The notes: generated from the sequence alone by a model not told the origin. Numbered from the stretch's first letter, positions 26,314 to 38,127 are shown. The stretch is 64,000 nt of DNA from Anastatus disparis (GCA_017163975.1 JAFFSR010000242.1:5853001-5917000), one strand, 5' to 3'. Translations and numbers: made by a program.

Positions 26314-28239
26314 CTAATAAAAAAAAATTGAAAAATTTTAATTTATTTACATTAAACTTTATTAGATAATATAAAAATAATTTTAAAACAGTAAAGAAAA
26401 AAGTTTTTAACGAAGTGCTTGAAATCAATTTGACAAACAAGATTAATTGAGTCATGATCATATAAAACATTATCTTCTTGTGTCTGCAGTTGTAATGAGA
26501 ACCTTTATTATTTCATCGAACCTCTTTTATGCCTTTTCTTCTCCCCTATCTATGCACTTAGCATTACAAATTTTATATACAATAAATGCTAACCACTTGT
26601 ACTTCACGAAGATTGAAGTATGCCTACATATAAATCATATTCTTATTTGATTCAAAAACATTGTTGGAGATTATTGAATTTCATCATTAAAAGCGTATAA
26701 TCATTTTTATTCATAAATAAATTTGATGAAAAATAATTTTATATACGTAATAAGTATTGTTATAAATCTAATGATTAATCTTTTATTTATTATTTTCAAT
26801 GTGCTTATACAGATTCCTAATTCATTATCATAAATTTAAAAAATCCAATAGAATTTTCAATAAACATTCTGGAGCATTAACTTAAATAACCACCTGTTTT
26901 AATGGATATTACTAAATGTTAATTCTATATACTTATATTAATTTGATATAAAATAAAAAAATATAAATTCATAATCTTTATGCACCTTTAAAAAGATTCT
27001 AAACTAAAAATACTAGATATTGACTAAATAATGATATGTTATGGAATGTTAAAGTCTTTTGTTATCGATAAGATTTTGAATTGAATCAAACATTCTTTGT
27101 ATTTTAAGAATTTACAAACAAATTCTAGGTCAAATTCTGTAATATCCAGTACTAATTAATGATATTGTACTGATCAATATAAGAAATACACTAAAATGAT
27201 TAAATATTTGTTATTGACAATATATTGTTTCAGATACTAATAAGCCAAATAACATGAAAAGTTTGAAAATATTTTATCAAATAACAAACATAATTCCAGA
27301 TAAAATTGACAATTTAAATAGATTTTACATTTTGAAATCGAATTTAATATTTTTTAATGATAACATAAGACACTAGCAGAACAAAAGTTGTCCACATATG
27401 TGATTATAATATCTAACACTCGAGAAATTGTGAAGTTTAATTAGTTGTAAATAGAACAATAGGTACTTAAATTATTGTTTTAATCTAAGGTGTTGGTTTG
27501 TCGTCTTATTTTTTTGACAGGCCGTGGTGTCAAACGGGTCATCGACTGCCAAGAGGAGGAAGGAGGAGAGACACATTGAGGGAGACACTTTACTCTCTTC
27601 GGCGCGCGGGGTATATACCAGCTCGATACGAGGAAAGAGAAAGATAGACGATACGCCTTGTATATGATCATTGACAAGAAGAGAATGCAAGAGAACTAGT
27701 AGTATATTTCACCCACTTAACGTTATTTAGAAAAAGATGAAAAAGATTTTCTCACGAAGAGGCCGGGTCAATCTTATGTATTATCCTTGCAGCTTAAAGT
27801 GAAAATTATCGACCGAATGAGAAAAAAAAACAGCCAAGTACTGCTCGAGTAAAGAAAATGCTTGAGGACGTCTTGACTTGAATATATATACAGTAGAATA
27901 TAGAAAGTAACTACATATACTCAAAACGTTAGATACAACATTTTATAGAAATAACTTGAACTTACACGCAAGCAAGAGAGTCCTTAGATGACCAATGATT
28001 CTTTATAATATGATTAGGGGGCGGATCTTGTAGCGGCACCGTAGATAATTGGAATCCTTTCCTTTTTCTTTTTTTTTTTTAATGTGATATGAAACCCTTG
28101 TTTAAAGGGCTTATCGAAAGGTTCTACGTAGCCTAAAATTCACCAAAACTCTCGCGCTCACATACACTTAGAATTTTTAAGTCACACCACCAGCTTTATT
28201 TAATTATTATTATTATTTTTTTCTAATAATAATTATTCA
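26314..28239 (-). other. probable large 5' intron of alpha-adaptin
   Basis: Non-coding, lying between the ATG-bearing exon and the CpG-rich island. A GC-richer patch at about 27510-27680 (with GCGCGGGGTATATACC near 27603) stands out and may be a regulatory element or an alternative first exon. Its minus-strand frames resemble no protein I know. Confidence 0.45.
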
Positions 28240-28345
28240 CTTCGCGAACCGCTGGCGGGGACTCTCTGAGTCTATCGCCATTTGCACAACCGCCGGACTC
28301 TACTTTCGGTTCGGTTCAGTTCGCAGGTCTTTCGCGCACCGCACA
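28240..28345 (-). promoter_or_regulatory. probable promoter / first exon of alpha-adaptin
   Basis: A compact CpG- and GC-rich island in AT-rich DNA, upstream of alpha-adaptin on its strand. It contains AACTGAACCGAACCGAAAG and GGCGGTTGTGCAAATGGCG on the minus strand. It fits a housekeeping-type 5' end without a clear TATA box. The exact start site and donor are not resolved. Confidence 0.45.
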
Positions 28346-28679
28346 AATACACATATAAAATATCTATATATTTAACTATATATAGAGAATGAGAATATGC
28401 CTTCTCTCTTTTACATTTACTGATAGAGTATAACGTTATGAGCAGTCAGCAAGTGTAAATTCGCGAGTGTAGGTGCGCGCGCGCAAGCCGCTTATACAGC
28501 TCTTCAGAAGTTGCAATCGTGGCGAGATGTATAGGTACGCCCTGAACTATAAACTGCGCAAGCGCGAGTTTTAAATGCCGCGGAACTTAAAAAATTATTG
28601 TTGAAATACTATTATTCGTCATTCATTTTTACTGGACGATGACTCGAGATATTGAAAGTATATAAATACACAATTTTTT
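28346..28679. other. non-coding upstream region
   Basis: Moderately GC-rich around 28440-28580 (GTGCGCGCGCGCAAGCCG), then AT-rich. Possibly further promoter sequence of alpha-adaptin; no gene. Confidence 0.35.
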
Positions 28680-28868
28680 TAAAAATTTTATTTAATGTCG
28701 TTGTATTTATGATATCGTTACGATACTAATTAACGACAAAGATTTTCAGTGTGCTTGTGAACAAAACACTTGTAAAGTACAGTAGTGCTTGCATAAATCA
28801 GCCGAAAGTGGGATTTGAACTCAGGACCTCGAGAATACAAATCTACCGCTCTACTATATGACACCTCA
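28680..28868 (-). mobile_element. tRNA-derived SINE (type 2), copy 4
   Basis: Reverse-complement copy of the family. From 28868 downward: GAGGTGTCATATAGTAGAGC (diverged A box), B box GAGTTCAAATCCC, linker CTGATTTATGCAAGCACTAC, TTTTGTTCACAAGCACACTG, and a 3' part GTCGTTAATTAG ending in ACAACGACATTAAATAAAAT. The GTCGTT and AACGAC arms keep the 3' stem. It is the most diverged of the four copies. No clear TSD. Confidence 0.83.
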
Positions 28869-29474
28869 AATTCAAAAATTTATTCAGCCAAGTTTCTTAC
28901 ATTATCTTATTTTTTTTTAATTCCTTATAATGGATAGCAACATATACAGAACCAAAATCTAATTTACAAATAAAAAAATATTAAAATTAATCAAATAATT
29001 AATAAGTATCTATAGGATAAGTCAATAAGATTATTTGATTGTAGTGGAGTTTGTAACTCAATTGATAATAATTCTAATAATCTATAGAGAATAAAAATGT
29101 TTAATATATCATATGAAAATGAAAAATACCAATCTTTAAGTACCAAACAAATTAATAAAATATGTTTACATAAGAAAAGTTGCATTATTCAATAGAGTAT
29201 GTGGATGATTGAAAAAATATTAATTGTGCATACCAGAAGTTTATCAATAGTGTAGCATCTTGAAAAAATTCAATTCGCAAATTAAATTTTTGCATTAAAC
29301 CAAAAATCTTTTGATACAATTTTCTATTTAAACTTAATTTATTATCAAAATTGATACAATATTTTATAGAAACTTTTTTTTATTTATGTTCAGTTAATTA
29401 ACGTTTTTTATATAAAATAGTAATTATATATTTACAAAGTTAAATTCAACACTTTATCATAAATGCAAAATATA
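28869..29474. other. non-coding; includes the 3' UTR of the FYV7-like gene
   Basis: AT-rich. The part next to 29475 should be the 3' UTR of the minus-strand gene. Nothing else recognised. Confidence 0.4.
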
Positions 29475-30258
29475 TCAGACATTTTGTTGAATTTTCTCTA
29501 ATAAAAGTTCCAATCTTCCTTTCATCACTGGTTGACCTTTTTTGGTTTTTTTCGATAACTGTTTGTACGTTTGCATCTTTTTTTCTTTATACTTTCTCAA
29601 AGCTTCTTCTCGTTCTTGTTTAGCTTTTAAAATTTCTTCTTTTTTTCTTTGCTTTTCTTCTTGTTTTTTCAAATACTCTTGTTTAGCAGAGTAAAACGGA
29701 ATTTTTGGTCTTTTATTTTTAGAATCACCGGAAAATAAAAAAATAATTTACATTAAATTTTTTAAATGATTCCGCAGCAGACTACATATGTATATATGGT
29801 ACACTATATATTATAGATAGCACTACTGATTTCATAAAATAATTTTATTTGCATATTAAAAATAATATAATTTACCTATTGTCATCAGGTTGATTTGATA
29901 AACCATCTTTGTTTTTACGATTTGATTTTGAAGCTTTTTCTTCTTTTTTCAAATCTTTGTGTAAATTCTTTAAAAGTTCTTTTTTTCTTTTTTCTTCCCA
30001 TTGACGAACTAAAAATAATTAATATAAGTTACTTGTAATAAATATTGTTTTTATAAAAACAAAACAAAAGCATGACATAACCTTAAATAACAAGAATGAT
30101 TTGTACGTTACTTTACCTTTAAACTTGTTATTATATTTTTGATCCCGATATTTTTTTTTATTGAACGGCTTTTTTTGATTTTCATTTCTATGATTATCAC
30201 TTTTTGTGACGTTTCTTTCACGATTTTTATTATTATCTGTCTTATATCGGTTACCCAT
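29475..30258 (-). CDS. FYV7/TAP26-like rRNA-processing protein, 3 exons
   Basis: Exons in order of translation: 30258-30117, 30008-29876, 29709-29475. All have GT/AG borders and matching phases, giving 510 nt = 169 aa. The protein is extremely basic and charged: a Lys/Arg/Asn-rich N-terminus, a predicted helical or coiled-coil stretch (EEKRKKELLKNL, then a second from about residue 105), and a conserved-looking C-terminus with KKTKKGQPVMKGRLELLLEK. That end is the signature I associate with the FYV7/TAP26 (CCDC59) family, nuclear proteins tied to small-subunit rRNA processing. Length fits a small family member. The middle acceptor (29710-29711, ATAAAAG) was chosen because it alone keeps phase into RPKIPFYSAKQEY. 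The function is by family resemblance only. Confidence 0.82.
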
Positions 30259-32420
30259 GCTGTTTTTCTTTTAAAAACAATACAGCGTACATCACATGCA
30301 TCAAACCAGAATATAAATTTTAAGGTAAATGAAAACAGTATTCTGCAATACCGATGGATAATATATTTTTTTAAATATCGCAAGGTGGCGTAGCAATATC
30401 GAAAAAATTTTAAATACAAAAATGAAAAGATAAAAAAAATTTTAAGTAAATTTGTATATATGCTAAATATTTAGAATTTCACTGTTTTTGAAATCCTAAT
30501 AGAATACTTTATGAAAATTTCAATTCAAGGTTACATCCCAAATTAAAAAAATTCGATTCAATACGTATAAATTAGTGTATACGTGCACTTGTACAAGGAA
30601 GAAATCAAAGTATCATTACACGTGTGCTATTGTTTTGTATCTCGTTGCTATAAATATAATTGACTGATAGAAATCAATGCGGCTGTCGCTTTAGAGTCAG
30701 GATCAATGTCACAGAGTCTCGAAAGCTTTTATATCTGTTCTTTATAGTATTATAATAGTCAAAGTCAAATTTCTTGTCATGCAATAGATCAGTTTGTCTG
30801 TGTGCGCTATCGAATTATATCCGCCTTTGCTTAATTTTTTATTCCAATTCAATACTTCTAACATAATGCGGGATACATTTTAAATTACTGATCGATTACG
30901 AGGATCTATAAATATTTTGCATGAATAATGAATTTTTATGAATTTTTATTATAGATTTCTAAGCTTATAGAAAAGATGTTATTATATGTAAATTGCAAAA
31001 TTATTTTTTATTGATTTTTTTTAAATAAAATGCGATATAGACTTCCAGAATAGTCTTAATAATTATTTATTCAATTAAATATTTTTAATTATTTTTCATG
31101 AATAATCAATAATTAAAGTTATTTTATACGAATTAAAATATATTACATAAACATTTTTATCATATAGGTTATATAAAAATTATAAAACGTATAAAAAGTA
31201 TTTAATAAAAAAAAGATTCAGTAAGTAATAATTAAATACACACATTTTATCATAGTCAGAAATTCATCAACTTAAAAGATCAATTTATAGATTTATTAAA
31301 AATTGAATTTACAAAAACACCTAATAAAGAATACGCATTAATTATGTCGAGTGTTATTTGTATCAAAATAATATCGAAATGGATTTCGACGGCGATTATT
31401 AATTTTTCAGAGCGAAATTCTCATGGTATCACCTTTTTTATTCCAAAAGCTACAAAATTTCTTTTAATTAATTAATGTGTAAGACTTGAAGAATGATTTA
31501 CAAATGCATGGAATTCATGAAAAAAAAATACACGAATCGACTCTACATGACGCTCCGGAATTCTTAGTTTCGTGATCCATATGCTACTGTTTATTATTAG
31601 ATCAACAGAAAATTCGAGATAGTCACAACGGTTTAGAGTACAGATGCGAGAACGTCTAGTTTACACGTTGCTTTATCTCTTATATAGTAGAATTTTTAAT
31701 TTTTTTTTCAATTTACATTAATATTTGACATTATGATTTTTTTTTTATATTTAAACAATTTTTAGTAATGTAATTTTGTTACATAGCAGAGTTATGGTTT
31801 TTTTTGTTAAAGAAGTTTTAAATATTCTGTTACAATTACAATTTTTATTCAAAATTCGCACATTGGCTAGATTAAGTGATATGATTAAAAATGAAATGTA
31901 AATAATATAATATCTGGAGATGTGATGACAAAATTTTTTTATGTTTTGAAAATCACATGATTTTTCAAATTTGTATCGAAGGAAAATGATCTTTTTCAGA
32001 TTACTAATGAATGTCTTATTTTTAGTTACTTACAAATTATTAAACATTTTTAAATAATTCACTAATACAATATCAACGTTTAAAATTTGAAATCTTTCGT
32101 TAAAAATATGAAAAGTTCATAATTTTTAGCAACATACCTTCTGCAATGTTTATCTATACGAATAGATATTGATTATTAAACAATTAATTTTTAATTTTTC
32201 ATTATTACAAATTACATAAATGAAAAAAAAGAACTGTTGACTTAATGTATATTTCTAATAATGTTAGAAGCAAATCAATACTAAACAATGTCAAAAAAAT
32301 AAGTACCCATCGGAACTTGAAGATTTTAGTTCTCATGTGAGTTAAAAACATATAACATTGGGTCTCTAAAAAAAACTTTAATTTTATTAAGATAATATAA
32401 TATAAGAAAAATAAAATAAA
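30259..32420. other. non-coding; IR upstream cassette at its right end
   Basis: Upstream of the FYV7-like gene (minus) and of IR copy 1 (plus). From about 32150 to the IR ATG it carries the cassette shared by the IR copies (ACGAATAGATATTGATTATT, TATATTTCTAATAATG and so on). No further gene seen. Confidence 0.45.
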
Positions 32421-34245
32421 ATGTTAAAAGTGTTTTATTTATTTTTTTTATTTTATAATATTTATTGCTATAATACGTGGGATATAACAGAGTATATGAT
32501 TAATTATGTAAAAGAAGTTATGAAAATATATCGTGTAAATATATTTACACATTCATCAAATGATGATCACATATTTCGATGTATCATGAAACAATTTGTC
32601 TCTAAATTTATTGTTAATATTAGAGATATAATGAGCCTTAGCAATAATTATACGTCAATAACAGAAAATGTGTATTTAAAAATTATATTTGTAAACATTA
32701 AGAATGAAAAATTAAACAGGATAGAAGAACTAGAAAATTATTTTCATTTTTTAACAGTTTCAAATAAAGGATCACGTCCTTACTGTCTAATTTTTATCTC
32801 AAATATTAATATAAATATTGAAAAATTACTTAAATATTTGTGGTCACAGAATTTCTTGTACGTTACTATAATTGAGATCATCGAAAAAGAAAAACAGATT
32901 CAAAATTTAATATATGATATTGAAGAATACATAATGTTTATACATCAATATAATCCTTTTAAAAATGAATTGAGTAATGAAAGTTTTTCAAAAAATGTTG
33001 AATTATTTTCTAATAAATTGCATAATCTTTATGGATTTCCATTATATGTTGGATTCTATCCGCGTCCTCCTAGATTTTGGTTTGAAGGAACTATGGAAGG
33101 AAATTTTAGCACTTACGGTTCAGATATCCAATTAGCTAAAGCTTTATCTGGCTATTTAAATTTCACTATAAAATTTAAGATTGGCACTTCATCAAATGAG
33201 GAAGGCGCTGTTATTAACATGATAATAAAAATTTATAAATTACTTAATGCTTCAAAATTGGATTTCATTCTAAATCTTGCATCTTCCCGAATTTACATTA
33301 ATAATACTTTTAGCAACTATTTAAGTTATCAAACTCGTCACCTAATCATCAAACAATATGGTTATTATGATGTAGAAACACCTTGGAGTTTGATTACGAC
33401 AGTAAGTGTAATTTTTTCAATCATCCTATTTATAAAAATTTTGTAAATACATATTAAAGTCCAAAACTGTTGTATGGAGTGTGTTCAATGTAACGCTTGT
33501 TTTAATTGGACTATCTGGAATATCAGAACCCTGGAGGGTTAAAGAAAGAATTTTATTTTTATGCTTGATTTGTGTATCGGTAACATTTTCGGCTCAAACA
33601 GTGGAATATCTGTTTCAAGATTTATATAAGAAAAAATTCCACAATTTAAAAACTTTTAAAGAATTAAATGAATCGGGGATTTCTCTCTTATCCGATGCTA
33701 TCAATCAGCGTATCATAAATAATTACATACCTGAACTATCAATAAGTCCCGTGATAAACTCAAGTTTATGTTTAAATGATTTAATTTATAATAATACAAT
33801 TAATACATGCAGTTATACGCATTACGCGGCAAAGATAATTACAAATATTTTTCCAGAAGTGGACAATGGTTGGATAGTGAATGCAGTTGATGAACCCGTA
33901 TTTTATACGCAGCTTAACATTGCCGTTTCTAGACATTCTCCATATTTGTATATGTTTAATAAGATAGGACGTCGATTAGTTGAAGCTGGTTTCATCGACT
34001 TTTGGTTCAATGAAACGTTAGAAAAAAGTTTGGATCAAGAACCGTTTGTCACCAATATGAAACAAAAATACTTTGTTAATACTAAAACAAAAATAAGACT
34101 TTTAGCTGTTGATCATGAAGCTGATTTCAGTATAAAATTAATATATCTTCTTATGTTTGGATCCTGTGCGTCTATTTTCGTTTTCGTGATTGAAGTAATT
34201 TATAATAAGCTTTATAAAAATATGAAACACTTGAAAAAATTTTAA
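32421..34245 (+). pseudogene. ionotropic receptor copy 1, frameshifted
   Basis: Single-exon divergent IR. The first 341 codons (32421-33446) are open through the signal peptide, N-terminal region, S1 lobe (GSDIQLAKAL) and first membrane segment (TPWSLITTVSVIFSIILF). The frame is then broken by one extra base in the A5T4 run at 33434-33442. The rest (pore, M3 with VSVTFSAQTVEYLFQDL, S2, M4) continues open in the next frame to 34245. IR copy 3 has A4T4 at the same place and copy 2 has A5T3, so a one-base insertion explains the break. Very similar to copy 3. It is probably a young pseudogene, but a homopolymer sequencing error is possible, in which case the gene would be functional. Confidence 0.85.
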
Positions 34246-34450
34246 ATTTCTAAGTTTCGTCATATACTTTAATTAGAAACCAAACTATTGTAATATTATA
34301 CAAATTAAATTACTAATCAATAGCAATGAAAGTCTTTTGAGTATACTATTAATTTATCTTCTTATCCTGTTTATGATATTTTTTTTCAGTTCATTGACAT
34401 GATTATAACAAGTTTTGAGATATAATGATGTCAATTTCTAGTTTTTATTT
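34246..34450. other. 3' flank of IR copy 1
   Basis: Begins with the conserved downstream block of the IR units (AATTTCTAAGTTTCGTCATA; GCAATGAAAGTCTTTTGAGT at about 34324), the same as after copies 2 and 6. Confidence 0.5.
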
Positions 34451-34723
34451 TTAACCCTTCGTGGGTAAACTGGGTCATTAATGGCACAAGACAAATTTTC
34501 AGGTCAAATATCTCTGGAAATGAAAATTGTTATAAACAATTTTGTTTACTATGAATCATTAAATAAACCATTGGACTTTAAAGTAGATGCCAAAATGCGG
34601 AGTATTCCAGAATTTTCTCAGATTTTTTTTACCGGAATTTTCATAGACAAATCATCAACAAGACATTAACGATCCAGGTTACCCTCCGTCTCCCTAAATT
34701 TATGGTTACCCACGGAGGGTTAA
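34451..34723. mobile_element. piggyBac-type MITE with TTAA target sites
   Basis: A 265-bp non-autonomous element (34455-34719) flanked by TTAA at 34451-34454 and 34720-34723. Its terminal inverted repeats start CCCTTCGTGGGTAAAC (left) and CCCTCCGTGGGTAACC (right, reverse complement). TTAA duplications with CCCT-starting ends are the hallmark of piggyBac-superfamily transposons. A further TTACCCTCCG near 34679 may be a subterminal repeat. No transposase; the 62-codon frame inside is not convincing. Inserted in the spacer between IR copies 1 and 2. Confidence 0.9.
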
Positions 34724-34806
34724 TAATAAATAATTATAGCTAAATAATAAAGGGTCGCAGTAATCTCGTATACTTTCCTTAATATAAATAAAAATATATT
34801 TTGTAT
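34724..34806. other. IR spacer sequence
   Basis: Short continuation of the IR downstream block, including AAAGGGTCGCAGTAAT, which also occurs after copy 2 as AAAGGGTCGTAGTAAT. Confidence 0.4.
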
Positions 34807-34872
34807 ATCTGCAGTACAAGTGAAAAAGACCGTAAGTACATACACATATGGTCTTTCACTTGTACGGCAGAT
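34807..34872. repeat. 66-bp hairpin insertion
   Basis: Inverted repeat: ATCTGCAGTACAAGTGAA on the left, and a right arm reading ATCTGCCGTACAAGTGAAAG in reverse complement. The stem is about 23 bp with one mismatch and a two-base bulge around an 18-base loop. It sits in the IR spacer at a place where other spacers have no insert. Confidence 0.8.
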
Positions 34873-35612
34873 TTATGATATTTTTTGTTGAAATGTTTAT
34901 CACAATTTCGTATTTTTATTGAATAATTAATAATGATGTTTTAAATTTCTAAAATATAAAAAATGTTGTGACAATTATTATTATTATATAGAAACATTTA
35001 GAAGTTCAGTGACTCCAATTTATTAATGAGTGACTACATTGTTTTATTTATCAAAAACATTTAGTTAACCTGCATATTTACCTTATGATTGAAAATAAAT
35101 GTAAAAAGAATATTGGTAAAAATAATAAGGAAAGTTTTCAAATTAAATAAATAGGCAACGTAAAGATTTAAAAACTTGGAATCTTCCACTAAAAATATAG
35201 AAAATAAACAATTTTTAGCCATATACTTTCTGCGACATTCACATACATGAACGGGTATTGATTATTAAAGATTAAAATATTAAAGTTTAATATTTAATAT
35301 AAAAATTAACGACTGAATGTGTATTTCTAAAAATGTTTAAAACAAATCGATGATGGCAAATTAAAAAAATAAAGTATTTTTTAAAACTTAAAAACATTAG
35401 TTTGGATGCGTGTTAAGAACATATAAAATCGAGTGTCTTGAAAAACAGTGATTTTGTTAAGATATGAATTAAACTAACATTGTCTTAAGATATGAAAGTT
35501 TAAAGTTTCATCGAATAGATATTAATTTGCTTTTGATAAATTAAATTTTGAAAATTATACGTATATTATAAAGCATATTTATTCTAAATCAAGTCAACAT
35601 AAACGAAAAAAA
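34873..35612 (+). promoter_or_regulatory. IR copy 2 upstream cassette
   Basis: Spacer sequence shared with other IR units: TTTATGATATTTTTTGTTGA (as at 40027 and 42719), AACCTGCATATTTAC, GAAAATAAATGTAAAAA and TATTGATTATTAAA, then TATTTCTAAAAATGTTTAAA and AAACAT...TCGAGTGTCTTGAAAAAC before the ATG. Because the cassette was duplicated with the gene, it probably contains the promoter. Confidence 0.5.
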
Positions 35613-37457
35613 ATGTTAAAATTGTTTTATTTATTTTTCTTAATCTATAATATTTATTGTTATAATACGCGGGACTTGTCAGAGGATATAGTTGATTATG
35701 TAAAAGAAGTTGTTAAAATGCAGCGTGTAAGTATATTTACACATTCGTCAAAAGAAGTTCACTTATTTGGATGTATCATGAAACAATTGGTCACTAAATT
35801 TAGTGTTAATATTAAAGATGTAATGACCCTTAGCAATAATTATACTTCAATGACAGAAAACGTTAATTTAAAAATTATATTTATAGACACTAAGAATGAA
35901 AAATTAGACAGCATAAAAGAACTGAAAGATTTTTTTAAGTTTGTAACTGTTTCCAATAAAGGACCACGTCCCTACTGTTTAATTTTTATCTCAAATAATA
36001 ATTTTAATCTTGAAAAATTACTTAAATACTTATGGTCACAGAGTTTTTTGTACGTTACTATAATTGAGCTCATCGAAAAAGAAAAACAGAATAAAAATAA
36101 AATATACAGTACAGCAGAATATGCAATATTTATCCACCAATATAATCCATTTAAAAATGAATTAAAAAATGAAACTTTTTCTAAAAACATTGAATTATTT
36201 TCTGATAAATTACATAATCTTTATGGATTTCCATTATATGTTGGATATATTGGAAGGGTTCCAAAATTTTGGATACAAAGAATTAAAAATGAACTATCTA
36301 CTATTCACGGTTCAGATGGCGAATTAGCCTTAGCTTTATCTGACTACTTGAATTTCACCCTTGCATTGAAGACTGGTATTTCATCGACTGCGGGTTTTGA
36401 TGTTACTCGTAATACGTATTTAAAAATATATAAATTACTTGCTGATTCAAAATTGGATTTCTTTTTAAATCTTGTGAATCCCGTATTTTACATTAATACT
36501 ACTTTAAGCGACTTTTTGGGTTATCAAAACTTTCATCTAATTATCAAACAATATGGTTATTATGATGTAGAAACACCTTGGAATTTGATTATGACAACAA
36601 GTGTAATTTTATTAATCATCATATTTATAAAAATTTGCAAATATATATTAAAGTCCAAAAGTATTGTGTGGAGCGTGTTCAATGTAATGCTTGTTTTAAT
36701 TGGATTACCTGGAATATCGGAACCAAAAAGAGTAAAAGAAAGAATTTTATTTTTATGTTTGATTTGTGTATCAGTAACATTTTCGGCTCAAACAGTGGAG
36801 TATTTGTTTCAAGATGTGTATAAGAAAAAATTCCACAGTCTAAAAACTCTTAAAGAACTAAATGAATCAGGAATCTCTCTTTCAACTGATGCTTTTTTTA
36901 GTAATGAGACAATTACACTATTTCCTCAACTCTCAATAAGATTCGTAACAACAGATACAAGTCTATGCTTAAAGACTTTAATTGCAAATGATTTAATCAA
37001 TATGTGCTATTATACACATTATTGGGCAAAGGTAGTTGCAAATGTTTTTACAGAAGTAGAAAATGGTTGGATATTGAGTATTGTTGATGAACCTGTACAT
37101 TATGGAATGCTTAACATGGCAGTATCCAAACATTCTCCATATTTGTATATATTCAATAAGTTAGGACGTCGATTTATTGAAGCTGGTCTTATGAATTTTT
37201 GGTTAAATGTAGCAATTGAAAGTAGTCTCGGCCAAACTTCATATATCAGCAATGAGAAACAAAGATATTTTGTTAATCCTAAAATAAGGGGTAGGTATCT
37301 AGTTAACAACGATGAAGCTGATTTTAGTATAAAATTAATTTATCTTCTTGCTATTGGGTTCTGTGTGTCAGTTTTTGTTTTAACCATTGAAGTTATTTAT
37401 AATAAGCTTTATAAAAAAAACATTACGAGGCACTTGAAAAAATTATTAAATTTCTAA
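35613..37457 (+). CDS. ionotropic receptor copy 2 (divergent IR), intact
   Basis: Intronless 614-aa receptor. N-terminal signal peptide (MLKLFYLFFLIYNIYC), a divergent extracellular region, and an S1-like lobe with GSDGELALALSDYLNFTL near 232-249. M1 follows TPWNLIMTTSVILLIIIFIK (about 322-341). The pore region is FNVMLVLIGLPGISEPKRVK, and M3 is ICVSVTFSAQTVEYLFQDV in place of the SYTANLAAF of classical glutamate receptors. The S2 lobe ends NKLGRRFIEAGLMNFW, and M4 is near the C-terminus (IKLIYLLAIGFCVSVFVLTI). This order is that of insect IRs, ligand-gated cation channels in chemosensory neurons. The ligand is unknown. Divergent IRs usually need co-receptors such as Ir25a or Ir76b, which are not in this window. 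The longest of the six copies, by a C-terminal ARHLKKLLNF-like extension. Confidence 0.92.
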   Translation: MLKLFYLFFLIYNIYCYNTRDLSEDIVDYVKEVVKMQRVSIFTHSSKEVHLFGCIMKQLVTKFSVNIKDVMTLSNNYTSMTENVNLKIIFIDTKNEKLDSIKELKDFFKFVTVSNKGPRPYCLIFISNNNFNLEKLLKYLWSQSFLYVTIIELIEKEKQNKNKIYSTAEYAIFIHQYNPFKNELKNETFSKNIELFSDKLHNLYGFPLYVGYIGRVPKFWIQRIKNELSTIHGSDGELALALSDYLNFTLALKTGISSTAGFDVTRNTYLKIYKLLADSKLDFFLNLVNPVFYINTTLSDFLGYQNFHLIIKQYGYYDVETPWNLIMTTSVILLIIIFIKICKYILKSKSIVWSVFNVMLVLIGLPGISEPKRVKERILFLCLICVSVTFSAQTVEYLFQDVYKKKFHSLKTLKELNESGISLSTDAFFSNETITLFPQLSIRFVTTDTSLCLKTLIANDLINMCYYTHYWAKVVANVFTEVENGWILSIVDEPVHYGMLNMAVSKHSPYLYIFNKLGRRFIEAGLMNFWLNVAIESSLGQTSYISNEKQRYFVNPKIRGRYLVNNDEADFSIKLIYLLAIGFCVSVFVLTIEVIYNKLYKKNITRHLKKLLNF

Positions 37458-38127
37458 GTTTGGTTATATACTTTAATGAGAAATCAAATTATTTTACTTC
37501 CAATATTTTACCACTCAAATTACTAATCGATAGCAATGAAAGTCTTTTGAGTATAATATTAATTTATCTTCTTATCCTGTTTATTGTGTTTATTGACATG
37601 ATTATAATAAGTTTTGCAATAAAATTATATTAATTTTTAGTTTTCGTTTTTAATAATAAATATTATAGCTCAATTTTAAAGGGTCGTAGTAATTCCTATA
37701 TTTTTTATTAAAAATATAGGAAATTTATAGTTTTTACCTTTATACTTTCTGCATCGTGCATCAACACGAATAGATATTGATTATCCAAGAATTAAATTTT
37801 TATTTTTTACTTTTGAAAATTACAGAAATTAAAAAATAATGTTATTTATTTAATGTATATTTCTAATAATGCTAAAATCAAACCAATGTTTAGCAAAATT
37901 AAAAAATTCGATACTTCTCGAAACTTTTAGTTTTGATGAGGAATAACAAAATATAACATCGAATATCTGAAGAAACATTAATTTTATTATGATCATATAA
38001 TTTATACGATTGTTTCGAAATTTAGAAGCAAGAAGTGTGATTTAATAGATATTCATTTGCTATTTTTAATGCAAATTTTAAAAACTATACATATATCGTA
38101 AAGCATAGTCAACAAGAACAAAATAAA
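37458..38127 (+). promoter_or_regulatory. IR spacer 2-3 with upstream cassette
   Basis: Downstream block of copy 2 (GCAATGAAAGTCTTTTGAGT), then the cassette preceding copy 3: ACGAATAGATATTGATTATC, TATATTTCTAATAATGCTAA, AACATCGAATATCTGA, and GATATTCATTTGCTATTTTT before the ATG. Shorter than spacer 1-2 and without transposon inserts. Confidence 0.5.

Noticed and set aside
27472..27690. Two overlapping minus-strand ORFs in the GC-rich patch
   Set aside because: Sit within the presumed 5' intron of alpha-adaptin; translations resemble no family. Kept only as a possible regulatory patch.
34481..34669. 62-codon ORF inside the piggyBac MITE
   Set aside because: Too short for a transposase and without its motifs; probably chance.
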